NCBI RefSeq assembly: GCF_014137975.1 | Contig: NZ_JACGWZ010000003.1 | Coordinates: 399,501 to 463,500, forward strand | DNA from: Halosaccharopolyspora lacisalsi | Lineage (GTDB): Bacteria > Actinomycetota > Actinomycetes > Mycobacteriales > Pseudonocardiaceae | Length of the DNA: 64,000 nt | Reading direction: 5' to 3' | Shown here: one piece after another, positions 26,193 to 35,573 of the stretch | Layout: every line of letters starts with the position of its first letter | How positions within the stretch are numbered: position 1 is the stretch's first letter | Program-made: the position numbers and the translations under genes | Notes under the pieces: model-generated | What the model was told of the DNA's origin: nothing | Databases searched by the model: none | What the model saw: the letters and a program-made list of their open reading frames with translations, nothing else

Positions 26193-28217
26193 TCAGACGT
26201 GATCGCGTGGAAACGTGCGCTGCCAGTTCCGCGAGAACACCCGCTCCGTACCCTCGTAGGCGTCGAGGGTGGCGTGCACCCGGAACTCGGTGGGAGTCGA
26301 GGTCAACACCGTGTGAGTCACCGTCTCGGCCTGCCAGTCCCCCCTGGCGAACCGCATCGTCCAGGTGTTCTCGCCACGCACGGAGTTGAAGTCGTCGCCG
26401 ACCCAGCTGTAGCGCTCGTAGGCGTTGCGGGTGAGCTCCAGGTCGATGTCGTCCAGATGTACCGTGCCGAGGTCCTTGACGACCTCCAGCGCCGACTTGT
26501 AGTCGACGAGGTCGCGGGAGACCGTCCAGCGACCGTCCCCGGAACGCAGTTGGGTCTCGGTGATGGGCGGGCACCCCTCCGGTTCGTCGAACGGGTACTC
26601 CGAGATGTTGTCGGGCTCCGTGGTCGGGCGAATCGGCAGCTCGATGCTGCTGCGTTTCGTGTGCACGGTCAGCTGCACCGGTTCCGGCGGTGGCCAGGCG
26701 AGCGGCCAGTAGGACGTCGAGATCGACAGCCGTATCCGGTGGTGGGGGGGAAACCGTTGCGCGCACCCGTTCAGGTACACCTGCGCCTGGTAGGTCTCTC
26801 CCGGAACCAGCTTCTCCGGTTCCGCGTTGCTGTGGCTGTGCGTCAGGTTCAACAGACCGTAGGTGACACGCGTGGCCCTGCCGTCCGGAGCCACATCGGA
26901 CAACCGCGCCGCGACCATCGCCACCGGCCGGTCCACTTCGAACGACAGGTTCAGCACCGGAGCGCCGAGAAACTCGACGTGCTCGGACAACTTCGCGCTG
27001 TCGAAGACCAACGAGCCGCCGTCGTCCTCGCGCTGGTCGTAGGGCAGGTCCGGCGGTGCGTTGTAGGAGCACCACTTGCCGGCGAACTGGCCGACCGACA
27101 GCGGTGACTCGATCGTCGCCGACCGCTCGGCGACCTCCTCGTCGGGTTCGGCGAGGATGCGTGGCCCCAGGGTGTATTCAACCGGGTGCACGTGCGGCGA
27201 GGGCCAGGACGGTTCACCCACCCAACGCCCCGGACGCTGCTCGTAGGCGGTCGACGGCGGCATGCTGTCCTCCATCCAGACGTGGAGCATGGGGCCGTCC
27301 ATCGCGTTGTTGTCGACGTCCTTGAGCCAGTGGTCCCACCAGCGCACGACTTCTTGCAAGAAGCCGACCGCCGGGCCCGGCTTTCCCAGGTGCGGGTACT
27401 TGTGCGACCACGGGCCGATCAGCCCCTTGCGGGGGACGTCGAGGTTCTCCATCAGGCGGAACACGGAGTTCGAGTACCCGTCGGCCCAGCCGCTGACCGC
27501 CAGCACGGGGCAGTTCACGTCGGAGAAGTCCTCGCAGATCGAACCGTGCCGCCAGTAGTCGTCACGTCGCTGGTGACGCAGCCACTCCTCCAGCCAGAGC
27601 CCGCTGCCCTCCAGTCGCTCGTGCCACATCTCGCGCCAGCGCTCGCCGACCAGCTCCGGATCCGGAGGGCAGGACGTGTAGGCGAACATCACCGATGCCC
27701 AGGACAGGTTGTCGCTGAGCAGGCAGCCGCCCTTGTAGTGCACGTCGTCGGCGTAGCGGTCGTCGCTGGACGAGACGGTGACGATCGCGTGCAGGCTGTC
27801 CGGGCGGCGCGCGGCGAGCTGGAGGGCGTTGAAGCCACCCCAGGAGATCCCCATCATGCCGGTCCGCCCGCTGCACCACGGCTGCCGTGCCAGCCAGTCC
27901 AGCACCTCCTCGGCGTCGCGGAACTCCTGTTCGAGGTACTCGTCGGTGAGCACGCCCTCGGAATCGCCACTGCCACGCAGGTCCACGCGAACGGAGGCGT
28001 ATCCGTGCCCGGCCAGGTACGGATGGTGGATCGAGTCGCGGAGCGCCGTGAGATCGCGCTTGCGATAGGGGATGAACTCCAGCACGGCCGGAACCGGTCT
28101 CTCGTCCGAGGAGACCGGACGCCAGATCCGGCCTGCCAGTCGGGTCCCGTCCGAAAGGGGAATCCACACGTGCTCGTCCTCGTCGACCTCGTGCGGCAGG
28201 GACGTCACGGTTCGCAT
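26193..28217 (-). CDS. CocE/NonD family alpha/beta hydrolase
   Basis: 674 residues, X-Pro dipeptidyl-peptidase/cocaine-esterase type. The catalytic serine is in GISWGGF near residue 124; DLRGSGDSEG and the N-terminal PLSDGTRLAGRIWRP are family landmarks; a helical cap (residues ~150-260) and a C-terminal jelly-roll domain (from ~370) are both present. No signal peptide, so probably cytoplasmic. ATG at 28217 is preceded by AGGAGGTGTGCG. It follows the ATP-grasp gene by 31 bases, suggesting a two-gene operon in which a ligase and an acyl or peptidyl hydrolase act on related substrates; that link is inference. Confidence 0.88.
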   Translation of the reverse strand: MRTVTSLPHEVDEDEHVWIPLSDGTRLAGRIWRPVSSDERPVPAVLEFIPYRKRDLTALRDSIHHPYLAGHGYASVRVDLRGSGDSEGVLTDEYLEQEFRDAEEVLDWLARQPWCSGRTGMMGISWGGFNALQLAARRPDSLHAIVTVSSSDDRYADDVHYKGGCLLSDNLSWASVMFAYTSCPPDPELVGERWREMWHERLEGSGLWLEEWLRHQRRDDYWRHGSICEDFSDVNCPVLAVSGWADGYSNSVFRLMENLDVPRKGLIGPWSHKYPHLGKPGPAVGFLQEVVRWWDHWLKDVDNNAMDGPMLHVWMEDSMPPSTAYEQRPGRWVGEPSWPSPHVHPVEYTLGPRILAEPDEEVAERSATIESPLSVGQFAGKWCSYNAPPDLPYDQREDDGGSLVFDSAKLSEHVEFLGAPVLNLSFEVDRPVAMVAARLSDVAPDGRATRVTYGLLNLTHSHSNAEPEKLVPGETYQAQVYLNGCAQRFPPHHRIRLSISTSYWPLAWPPPEPVQLTVHTKRSSIELPIRPTTEPDNISEYPFDEPEGCPPITETQLRSGDGRWTVSRDLVDYKSALEVVKDLGTVHLDDIDLELTRNAYERYSWVGDDFNSVRGENTWTMRFARGDWQAETVTHTVLTSTPTEFRVHATLDAYEGTERVFSRNWQRTFPRDHV

Positions 28218-28248
28218 CGCACACCTCCTGGAGGCGCGGTTCGGTTGG

Positions 28249-29508
28249 TCAGTCGAATTCGTAGGGCAGCGCCCGGACGCACCGCTCGTACTTGTCCTTC
28301 AACTCGTCCTCGGTGTCGGCGCCCACGTTCACGATCGCGTAGTTGTAGCTGTAGCTGTCCTGACCTCTCAGGTCGGAGAGGCGGTCGCCCTCGCGCGCCG
28401 TCGGATTCACGAGAACACCGGGGATGTCGCGCTGTACGGCTTCCACCTCGTCGAGGGTGGGAGCGCGGCGGACGACGGCGTCGGAGAAGCGGCGGCAGAA
28501 CCACTTCGCGGCCACCGCGTAAGGCCCCTGCCGATGGGGCATCTCGGGTGGGCGCCGCGTCGCCAGGTGGACCATGCACTGGTGGTTGGACACGCCGTCA
28601 ACCTGTTCGAAGAGCATCGCGTGGGACTGCGACTGGCGTGGGTTGATCTCCAGCAGGTGGATGGCTCCGGTCTCCTGGTTCCAGAAGTACTCGATGTTGA
28701 ACACCGAGCGCAGGCCGATCCGGGTGATCACGCGTTTGGACGCGTCGGTGAGTCGGTCGGTGACCTCACGCGGGAGCCGTGAGGGGTACTGGTAACGCTG
28801 AAAGCAGGGTGTGCCCTCGTAGTTGTAGGAGTCGATCACGCCGTAGACGTGGATCTCGTCACCGTCGTTGTAGCCCTCGACGGTGACCTGACGTCCCGAC
28901 ACGGCCTCTTCGGCCAGACAGTGGTGACCGCCCACTTCGGCGATCTCCGGGGGCAGGTCGGCGTAGGACAGCGCGAACTCGAAGGGGTTGCCCACCCGTC
29001 CGATACCGGCGCGGATCTCGGCCAGGGCCGACCTGAACCCCTCGTCGTCGTCGACCCGGAACGCCAGCTCGGAGGAGTACGCCTTCACCGGCTTGACCCA
29101 CATCGGGTAGCCGACCGACTCCGGGGGAGTCTCGTCGTCGAGCTCGACCAGGCCGAACCGCGGATGTTCGTCGATCGCCTTCGCCTGCTCCAGACGGCTC
29201 CAGTACTTGTGCTCGCACTTGAGCACCGCCTCCAGGCTCGCGCTGGGCAAGCCCCAGTGGTGGCACAGGATGGGCACCATCGAACTCACCGGGAAGTCCC
29301 AGTATCCGACGATGGCATCCACAGAGCCCTCGAAAGCCTCCAGCTGGGCGTTCGCCTGGTCGAGCAGCCCGCGCAGGTCGATCTCGCCCTCGACGAGTTC
29401 CTCGACACTGAGCAGGGGGTGGAAGCGGTACTCGGAGCTGTCCTGGAGGTTCTCGAGGGGCTTGCGGTTCTGCTCGTCCAAACCGAGGACGAAGACATTC
29501 TTGGGCAT
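28249..29508 (-). CDS. ATP-grasp domain protein (biotin carboxylase-like/amino acid ligase type)
   Basis: 419 residues. An N-terminal Rossmann-like pre-ATP-grasp domain (FVLGLDEQNRKPLENL) leads to an ATP-grasp core with MWVKPVKAYSSELAFRV (ATP-binding lysine), an EEAVSGRQVTVEGY strand and the Mg-binding FNIEYFWN...HLLEINPRQSQSHA near residues 280-305. The family joins carboxylates to amines via acyl-phosphates. ATG at 29508 follows AGGAAAG. Partner of the downstream CocE/NonD hydrolase; product unknown. Confidence 0.8.
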   Translation of the reverse strand: MPKNVFVLGLDEQNRKPLENLQDSSEYRFHPLLSVEELVEGEIDLRGLLDQANAQLEAFEGSVDAIVGYWDFPVSSMVPILCHHWGLPSASLEAVLKCEHKYWSRLEQAKAIDEHPRFGLVELDDETPPESVGYPMWVKPVKAYSSELAFRVDDDEGFRSALAEIRAGIGRVGNPFEFALSYADLPPEIAEVGGHHCLAEEAVSGRQVTVEGYNDGDEIHVYGVIDSYNYEGTPCFQRYQYPSRLPREVTDRLTDASKRVITRIGLRSVFNIEYFWNQETGAIHLLEINPRQSQSHAMLFEQVDGVSNHQCMVHLATRRPPEMPHRQGPYAVAAKWFCRRFSDAVVRRAPTLDEVEAVQRDIPGVLVNPTAREGDRLSDLRGQDSYSYNYAIVNVGADTEDELKDKYERCVRALPYEFD

Positions 29509-29615
29509 GGGCCGTCTTTCCTACGCGATGGTCCCCGGAAGCCGTGCCGAGGGGGGAGAGGAGCTGTCGGGTACGGCTGTCGGCCGCTGAACAGGACTCA
29601 TCGCGAGAGGAATGC

Positions 29616-29661
29616 CCCGGGCGCCGTGGTCGTCAAACCCGTGGTCGTCGCGGCGCCCGGG
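29616..29661. terminator. hairpin between sirB and the ATP-grasp gene
   Basis: CCCGGGCGCC (29616-29625) pairs with GGCGCCCGGG (29652-29661) across 26 bases; GTGGTCGTC occurs twice within this interval. It sits after the last gene of the sulfate operon on the minus strand, so it could terminate it. No T tract. Confidence 0.35.
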
Positions 29662-29714
29662 CGGGTGGCGGAGTGGGAAACCGGGCTTTTGCCGGGAACG
29701 GGTCCGGGCGTTCG

Positions 29715-30476
29715 TTATCGCGGACTGCCCGGCAGGAGGTCCTCGGTCCGGTCGACGTCGGTGTAGCGCTGGAGGACGAGCTCGACGAGCCGGGGGTGGT
29801 CGGCCATCGGTTCGGCGATCGTGGGATCGCGGACTTGGTCGTGGGCGTGGCCGATGACGCGGTCCGGGAGCAGGCCGGGGGCCAGGAACCACGAGCCGAT
29901 GGCGAAGCGGCGTGCGCCTCGTTCCCGCAGCGTTCGCACGGCTGCCGGGACGTCGGGTTCGGCCGCGGCGGCGAACGCCGCGACGGCCCCGGCCCAGGAA
30001 TTCTCCCGCTCCCAGCGGGCCGCCACCTCGGAGACGAGGCGATTGGCGGGGGCGTACGAGGAGCCCGCCCCCGCCAGGATCACGCCCAGCTCCGGATCGT
30101 CGGAATCGACACCCGCCTGGAGCAGCCGATCCCGGGCGGCCCCGGCCAACCGCTGGTCGGGGCCCAGCACCCCGGCGGTGCGCACCCGGAACCCGGGATG
30201 GCGCCGCTCGGCTTCGGAGGCGACGCGGGGCACGTCCACGCGAGCGTGGAAGGCGTGCCCCAACAGCAGCGGGACGATCACGGCCTCGGAGTGGCCGTGA
30301 TCGTGGACCGCGTCGAGCACGTCTTCCACCCGGGGATCCGACAGATCCAGGAACGCGGTGCGCACGTCCAGGTCCGGTCGCTCGGCGCGGACCGCGTTCA
30401 GCAGGGCGTGGATCGCCGCGGCTGACCGAGGATCGCGACTGCCGTGGGCGACCGCCACTAGTGGTGCGTCGCTCAT
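29715..30476 (-). CDS. sirB: sirohydrochlorin chelatase (CbiX/SirB family)
   Basis: 253 residues; inserts iron into sirohydrochlorin to make siroheme, the cofactor of the sulfite reductase encoded in the same operon. Two related half-domains: VAVAHGSRDPRS at residues 7-18 (His of the chelatase site) and LLLGHAFHARVDVP near 70-84 with the second histidine pair, then a second repeat (VILAGAGSSYAPANRL). Last gene of the sulfate run, 26 bases after cysN, which supports siroheme rather than cobalamin as the product. Confidence 0.88.
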   Translation of the reverse strand: MSDAPLVAVAHGSRDPRSAAAIHALLNAVRAERPDLDVRTAFLDLSDPRVEDVLDAVHDHGHSEAVIVPLLLGHAFHARVDVPRVASEAERRHPGFRVRTAGVLGPDQRLAGAARDRLLQAGVDSDDPELGVILAGAGSSYAPANRLVSEVAARWERENSWAGAVAAFAAAAEPDVPAAVRTLRERGARRFAIGSWFLAPGLLPDRVIGHAHDQVRDPTIAEPMADHPRLVELVLQRYTDVDRTEDLLPGSPR

Positions 30477-30502
30477 GAACCTCTCCTCGACCGTGGACTC
30501 CG

Positions 30503-31855
30503 CTACGCCACGGAGTCGGCCAGGGTGCTCAGCGGCAGGCCGACGAGTCCCGCCGCCAGGGTGGTGCCGTCAGAGGGGTCGATGACCAGGAACGACCCGG
30601 TGCGGCGGCTGTCGGCGTAGTCGTCGATCGGCAGTGCCTCCGAGGTGCGTAGCTGGACTCGGCCGATCTCGTTGAGTTCCAGGGCCTCGGGAGTGTCGAT
30701 CTTGGACAGCTGCTGCTCGTCGAACCGGGCGGACAACTCCACGACCTTGGCCTGCACACTGCTGGCGCCCTGCTTGACCAGCACACGCGCTCCCGGCCGC
30801 AGCGGTTTCTCGGCCAGCCAGCACACCGTCGCGTCGAGCTCGTCGGTGACCCGTGGTGCCGAGTCGGCGGAGGCGATGAGATCGCCGCGGGCGATGTCGA
30901 GATCGTCCTCCAACAGCACCGTGACCGACCGCCCAGCGGCCGCTCGCGTCGTCGGACCGTCCGGTGTGTCCACCTGGGACACGCGGCTGCGTGCGCCCGC
31001 GGGCAGCACGACGACCTCGTCGCCCTCGGCGATCACTCCGGCCGCGACCTGTCCCGCGTATCCCCGGTAGTCCGGGTGCTCCGCGGTGCGCGGGCGGATG
31101 ACGAACTGCACCGGCATCCGGAACGGCGCGTCGTGCGGGTCCGGAGCCACCGGCACGGTCTCCAGGTGCTCCAGTAGCGACGGGCCGGAGTACCAGGGGG
31201 TGCGCTCGGAGCGTTCGACCACGTTGTCGCCGTGCAGCGCCGAGACCGGCACGGTCACCACGTCCCGGGATCCGTAACCCAGCGCCAGCGCGTGCCGGGT
31301 GAACTCCTCGGTGATGCCGGTGTAGGTCGACTCGTCGAAGTCCACCATGTCGATCTTGTTGACGGCCAGCACCAGCCGCGGTACTCCCAGCAGCGCCAGC
31401 ACCGCCGCGTGCCTGCGGGTCTGCTCCAGCACACCCTTGCGCGCGTCGACCAGCAACACCGCCAGCTGAGCGGTCGAAGCGCCCGTGACCGTGTTGCGGG
31501 TGTACTGCACGTGCCCCGGTGTGTCGGCCAGCACGAAGCTGCGCTTGGGCGTGGCGAAGTACCGGTAGGCCACGTCGATGGTGATGCCCTGCTCGCGTTC
31601 CGCACGCAGTCCGTCCACCAGCAGCGACAGGTCCGGGGAGTCCAACCCGCGGTCCGCGCTGGCGCGGTGCACCGCGTCGAGCTGGTCGGCCAGCACCGAC
31701 TTGGTGTCGTGCAGCAGGCGCCCGACCAGCGTGGACTTGCCGTCGTCGACCGAACCGGCCGTGGCCAGCCGCAACAGATCGGTGTGCACCGGCAGTGAGA
31801 CCTCCGTCCCGCTGTCCGGTGCGGTGCGGGTCAGGGTGTTGGTGTCGTCTGTCAT
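30503..31855 (-). CDS. cysN: sulfate adenylyltransferase subunit 1 (GTPase)
   Basis: 450 residues. GTPase subunit that drives ATP sulfurylase (with CysD) to form adenosine 5'-phosphosulfate. G1 GSVDDGKSTLVGRLL (~34-48), G3 DTPGHVQY, G4 NKIDMVD are all intact, followed by two EF-Tu-like beta-barrels. It ends without an APS kinase (CysC) domain, consistent with the APS-type reductase encoded here. ATG at 31855 follows the cysD stop codon directly. Confidence 0.95.
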   Translation of the reverse strand: MTDDTNTLTRTAPDSGTEVSLPVHTDLLRLATAGSVDDGKSTLVGRLLHDTKSVLADQLDAVHRASADRGLDSPDLSLLVDGLRAEREQGITIDVAYRYFATPKRSFVLADTPGHVQYTRNTVTGASTAQLAVLLVDARKGVLEQTRRHAAVLALLGVPRLVLAVNKIDMVDFDESTYTGITEEFTRHALALGYGSRDVVTVPVSALHGDNVVERSERTPWYSGPSLLEHLETVPVAPDPHDAPFRMPVQFVIRPRTAEHPDYRGYAGQVAAGVIAEGDEVVVLPAGARSRVSQVDTPDGPTTRAAAGRSVTVLLEDDLDIARGDLIASADSAPRVTDELDATVCWLAEKPLRPGARVLVKQGASSVQAKVVELSARFDEQQLSKIDTPEALELNEIGRVQLRTSEALPIDDYADSRRTGSFLVIDPSDGTTLAAGLVGLPLSTLADSVA

Positions 31856-32815
31856 CTAGAAGTAGCCCTCCCGCTTGCGGTCCTCCATCGCGGCCTCCGA
31901 CACCCGGTCGTCGGCCCTGGTCGCGCCACGCTCGGTCAGGCGGCTGGCGGCGACCTCGGCGATCACGTCGTCCACCGTGTAGGCCTCCGACTCGACCGCT
32001 CCGGTGCACGAGCCGTCGCCGATCGTGCGGTAGCGCACGGTCTTCTCGGTGACGGTCTCGCCCTCGCCGGGACCGCCCCACGGCCCGGACGTCAGCCACA
32101 TGCCGTCGCGGGCGAAGACCTCGCGGCGGTGCGCGTAGTACATCTGCGAGAGCTCGATCTTCTCCCGCTGGATGTAGCGCCACACGTCCAGCTCGGTCCA
32201 GTTCGACAGCGGGAACACGCGCATGTGCTCGCCCGCCCGGTGCTTACCGTTGTACAGGTTCCACAGCTCGGGGCGCTGCCGCCGCGGGTCCCACTGGCCG
32301 AAGGAGTCCCGCAGGCTGAACACGCGTTCCTTGGCCCGGGCGCGCTCCTCGTCCCGACGGCCCCCGCCGAACACCGCGTCGAACCGGTTCTGCTCGATGG
32401 CCTCCAGCAGCGGCTGGGTCTGCAGCGGGTTGCGCGTGCCGTCCGGCCGCTCGGACAACCGGCCGTCGTCGATCCAGTCCTGCACTCGTGCCACGACCAA
32501 CCGCAGGTCGTGACGCGCGACCAGATCGTCGCGGAAGCCCAGCACCTCCTCGAAATTGTGCCCGGTGTCGACGTGTAACAACGGGAACGGCACCGGCGCG
32601 GGCCGGAAGGCCTTCAGCGCCAGGTGCACCAGCACCGTGGAGTCCTTGCCCCCGGAGAACAGGATCACCGGGCGGTCGAACTCCCCGGCCACCTCCCGGA
32701 AGATGTGGATCGCCTCGGACTCCAGCGCGTCCAGGTTGTCCACCTGGGGCGGCGCCTCGGGTGCCGGGGTCTCCTCCAGCGCGAGGTCGTCCACCTCGCT
32801 CGTTCGTACGGTCAT
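31856..32815 (-). CDS. cysD: sulfate adenylyltransferase subunit 2
   Basis: 319 residues, N-type ATP pyrophosphatase family. It has the PP-loop VILFSGGKDSTVLVHLA near residue 50, HVDTGHNF, and the FGGGRRDEERARAKER segment; it forms APS from ATP and sulfate with CysN. The ATG at 32815 follows GGAGGAATC; longer upstream translation overlaps cysH and is rejected. The C-terminus KREGYF is the standard family end. Adjacent, with no gap, to cysN. Confidence 0.96.
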   Translation of the reverse strand: MTVRTSEVDDLALEETPAPEAPPQVDNLDALESEAIHIFREVAGEFDRPVILFSGGKDSTVLVHLALKAFRPAPVPFPLLHVDTGHNFEEVLGFRDDLVARHDLRLVVARVQDWIDDGRLSERPDGTRNPLQTQPLLEAIEQNRFDAVFGGGRRDEERARAKERVFSLRDSFGQWDPRRQRPELWNLYNGKHRAGEHMRVFPLSNWTELDVWRYIQREKIELSQMYYAHRREVFARDGMWLTSGPWGGPGEGETVTEKTVRYRTIGDGSCTGAVESEAYTVDDVIAEVAASRLTERGATRADDRVSEAAMEDRKREGYF

Positions 32816-32826
32816 GATTCCTCCGC

Positions 32827-33552
32827 TCAGCCGTGCAGGCCGCACTCGGTCTTCGACGTGCCCGCCCAGCGACCGCTGCGCGGATCGGCACCCGGCGCCG
32901 GTTTCGCCGTACAGGGTGCGCACCCGATCGAGGGGTAACCCGCCGATACCAGCGGGTTCGTCAGCACATTGTGTTCGGCGATGTAGGCGTCCATGTCCTC
33001 GTCGGTCCATGCGGCCAACGGGTTCACCTTTACCAGGTCGTTTCGCTCGTCCCAACTGACGATGGGAGTGTTTGCCCTGGTCGGCGCCTCAACGCGACGT
33101 ACGCCAGTGACCCACGCCTCGTACCGGGACAACGTGTTGCGCAGTGGCAGGACCTTGCGCAGGAAGCAGCAGCGGTTCGGGTCGCGGTCGTAGAGCCGCT
33201 CCCCCTCGCTGGCATCCTGCTCCGGCACTGTCTGTTCGGGCATCGCGTTGACGATGGTGACGTCATAGGTCTGGCTCACGGCATCGCGTGTGCCGAGAGT
33301 CTCGGCGAAGTGGTAGCCGGTCTCCAGGAACAGCACGTCGACACCGGGCCTGGCCCTGGCCGCCATGTCGACGAGCGAAGCGTCCTGCATGTTGGAGGCG
33401 ACGATCAGGCCGTCCCCGAAGGTCTCGGCCGCCCAGCGCAGCGCTTCGGAAGCCGATGCCTCGGCCAGTCGCGGCGCTGCGTCGTCCACGATCGCGCGCA
33501 ACTCCTCGTCGCCGCGTCGCATTCCGGGATTCGTGGTGGTTTCGGCAGTCAT
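32827..33552 (-). CDS. cysH: adenylyl-sulfate (APS) reductase, CysH family
   Basis: 241 residues. It reduces APS to sulfite using thioredoxin. The PAPS/APS reductase core (FGDGLIVASNMQDASLV, FLETGYHF) is followed by the paired cysteines RCCFLRK near residue 130, a GCAPC pair near 214 and the C-terminal ECGLH catalytic cysteine. The four extra cysteines bind a [4Fe-4S] cluster and mark the APS rather than PAPS type, agreeing with the lack of a CysC domain in cysN. Confidence 0.94.
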   Translation of the reverse strand: MTAETTTNPGMRRGDEELRAIVDDAAPRLAEASASEALRWAAETFGDGLIVASNMQDASLVDMAARARPGVDVLFLETGYHFAETLGTRDAVSQTYDVTIVNAMPEQTVPEQDASEGERLYDRDPNRCCFLRKVLPLRNTLSRYEAWVTGVRRVEAPTRANTPIVSWDERNDLVKVNPLAAWTDEDMDAYIAEHNVLTNPLVSAGYPSIGCAPCTAKPAPGADPRSGRWAGTSKTECGLHG

Positions 33553-33595
33553 GGATCCTGGCTCCCTCGCGTGGAGATGATCGGTCTCGGCCCCG

Positions 33596-33757
33596 CTACT
33601 CCAGGGCCAGTCCCACGAGTTTCACGGTGAAGACTCGCCGGCAGGACTCACACTTCCACGCTCCCGTCGGCTCGGCTTCGGGCATCAGGTCCTCGTCACC
33701 GCAGTAGGGGCAGTAGAACGGAACCGCCCTGCCCTCCGGGCTCGGTTCGGCACTCAC
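33596..33757 (-). CDS. small zinc-ribbon protein of the sulfate operon
   Basis: 53 residues from GTG at 33757, which overlaps the sir stop (GTGA). It contains FYCPYCGDEDLMPE and WKCESCRRVF, i.e. two CxxC knuckles about 20 residues apart, the form of a rubredoxin-like or zinc-ribbon knuckle. Short conserved proteins of this kind occur between sulfite reductase and cysH genes in actinomycetes; its role is not known. Tight coupling to sir suggests a partner or electron/metal-handling role, which is inference. Confidence 0.75.
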   Translation of the reverse strand: MSAEPSPEGRAVPFYCPYCGDEDLMPEAEPTGAWKCESCRRVFTVKLVGLALE

Positions 33758-35466
33758 TTGAGCTCCTCGTCCCCGACGCGGTCGACCCACTGGCGGAACA
33801 GCTCGTCCTCGGAGCGCTGGTCGAGGTAACGACGCACCAGCCGCTCCACGTAGTCACCGAGCTCGGACGAGGTGACCTTGTGGCCGCGGATCTTGCGGCC
33901 GAAGCCCGGATCGTGGCCGAGGCCGCCACCCAGGTGCACCTGGAAACCCTCGACCTGGTTGCCGTCGGCATCGGTGACGAGCTGGCCCTTCAGACCGATG
34001 TCGGAGACCTGAGTCCGCGCGCAGGCGTTGGGGCAACCGTTGAGGTTGACCGTGACGGGGTTGTCGACCTCGCTCTGCACGTCGGCCAGCCGCTTCTCCA
34101 GGTCCTCGATCAGATCGGTGGCCCGGTTCTTGGTCTCCACGATGGCCAGCTTGCAGAACTCGATGCCGGTGCAGGCCATCACGTTGCGCCGCCACGAGGA
34201 CGGCCGCGCCCGCAGCCGCAGCTCGTCGAGGTCGGAGATCAGCGTCTCGACCTCGGAGCCGGGCACGTCGAGGAACAGCAGGTTCTGCTCGACGGTGGTG
34301 CGTACCCGCCGCGAACCGACCCGCTCGGCGGCGTCGGCGGCGGCCAGCAGCGTGGAACCGCTGACCCGGCCGGCCACCGAGGTGACACCGACGTAGTAGT
34401 TGCCGTCCCGCTGCTCGTGGACCCCGACGTGGTCACGCGGGCCCTCCGGGATCGGTGGGGCGTCACCGTCGATCAGCTTGCGCCCGAGGTACTCGTTCTC
34501 CAGCACCTCGCGGAACTTCTCCGCGCCCCAGTCGGCGACCAGGAACTTCATCCGGGCCCGGTGGCGCAGCTTGCGGTAGCCGTAGTCGCGGAAGATCTGC
34601 ACGACCGCGTTCCAGACCTCGGGCACCTCCTCGCGGGGCACCCAGCTGCCCAGCCGGACCGCGAGCTTCGGGTTCGTCGACAGGCCACCACCGACCCACA
34701 GGTCGAAACCCGCGCCGTGCTCGGAGTGCTCGGCGCCGATGAACGAGATGTCGTTGGTCTCGTGCACGACGTCCTGACGCGGGGATCCCGAGATCGCGGT
34801 CTTGAACTTGCGCGGCAGGTTCGACAGCGACTCGTCGCCGATGTAGTGGTCGGCGATCTCCTTGATGGCCGGGGTGGCGTCGACGATCTCGTCGGCGGCG
34901 ACGCCGGCCACCGGCGAACCCAGCACCACGCGCGGGCAGTCGCCGCACGCCTCGGTGGTGTAGAGGCCCACCGACTCCAGCTGTTGCCAGATGGCCGGCA
35001 TGTCCTCGACCCGGATCCAGTGCAGCTGGACGTTTTGCCGGTCGGTGATGTCGGCGGTGTCGCGGGCGTAGGTCCGCGAGATCTCACCGATGACCCGCAG
35101 CTGCTCGGTGCTCAGCGCACCGCCGTCCACGCGGACGCGCAGCATGAAGTACGAGTCGTCGAGCTCCTCCGGCTCGATCGTGCCGGTCCGCGCGCCGGGG
35201 ATGCCGGGAGCGCGCTGGGTGTAGAGACCCCACCAGCGGAACCGGCCACGCAAGTCGGCCGGATCGATCGAATCGAATCCCTTGTAGGCGTATATGTTCT
35301 CGATGCGTTGCCGCACGTTCAGCGGGTTGTCGTCCTTCTTGGAACGTTCGTTGCCGTTGAGCGGCTCGCGGTGCCCCAGTGCCCATTGGCCCTCACCGCG
35401 GGACTTGCCCTTGCGAGCGGGAGTGCGACGCTGGGGTTGGCTCGGGGCTTCCGTCGGGGGGACCAT
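33754..35466 (-). CDS. sir: ferredoxin-dependent sulfite reductase (siroheme, [4Fe-4S])
   Basis: 570 residues. It reduces sulfite to sulfide with six electrons from ferredoxin. Two ferredoxin-like half-domains and two siroheme-binding halves are seen: RQNVQLHWIRVEDMP, a TTEACGDCPRVVLG turn (Cys of the first half), then the cluster cysteines in CTGIEFCKLA and NLNGCPNACAR near residues 440-490. It opens the sulfate operon, 119 bases after the leader peptide stop. Context (cysHDN, sirB) favours sulfite over nitrite as the substrate. Confidence 0.93.
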   Translation of the reverse strand: MVPPTEAPSQPQRRTPARKGKSRGEGQWALGHREPLNGNERSKKDDNPLNVRQRIENIYAYKGFDSIDPADLRGRFRWWGLYTQRAPGIPGARTGTIEPEELDDSYFMLRVRVDGGALSTEQLRVIGEISRTYARDTADITDRQNVQLHWIRVEDMPAIWQQLESVGLYTTEACGDCPRVVLGSPVAGVAADEIVDATPAIKEIADHYIGDESLSNLPRKFKTAISGSPRQDVVHETNDISFIGAEHSEHGAGFDLWVGGGLSTNPKLAVRLGSWVPREEVPEVWNAVVQIFRDYGYRKLRHRARMKFLVADWGAEKFREVLENEYLGRKLIDGDAPPIPEGPRDHVGVHEQRDGNYYVGVTSVAGRVSGSTLLAAADAAERVGSRRVRTTVEQNLLFLDVPGSEVETLISDLDELRLRARPSSWRRNVMACTGIEFCKLAIVETKNRATDLIEDLEKRLADVQSEVDNPVTVNLNGCPNACARTQVSDIGLKGQLVTDADGNQVEGFQVHLGGGLGHDPGFGRKIRGHKVTSSELGDYVERLVRRYLDQRSEDELFRQWVDRVGDEELK

Positions 35467-35573
35467 CGTCGGAACCTCCGGGTTGACATGGCGCGGTAAC
35501 GCCGCATAGAAAGTCCGTCGGGGTGACGGTTCTCACGGTCGGCGTCCCCCGCGCCGACTGGATAGTACGGAAC

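Noticed and set aside
33754-35466. Nitrite reductase as the function of sir
   Set aside because: The fold is shared, but cysHDN, sirB and the cysteine leader in the same operon point to sulfite.
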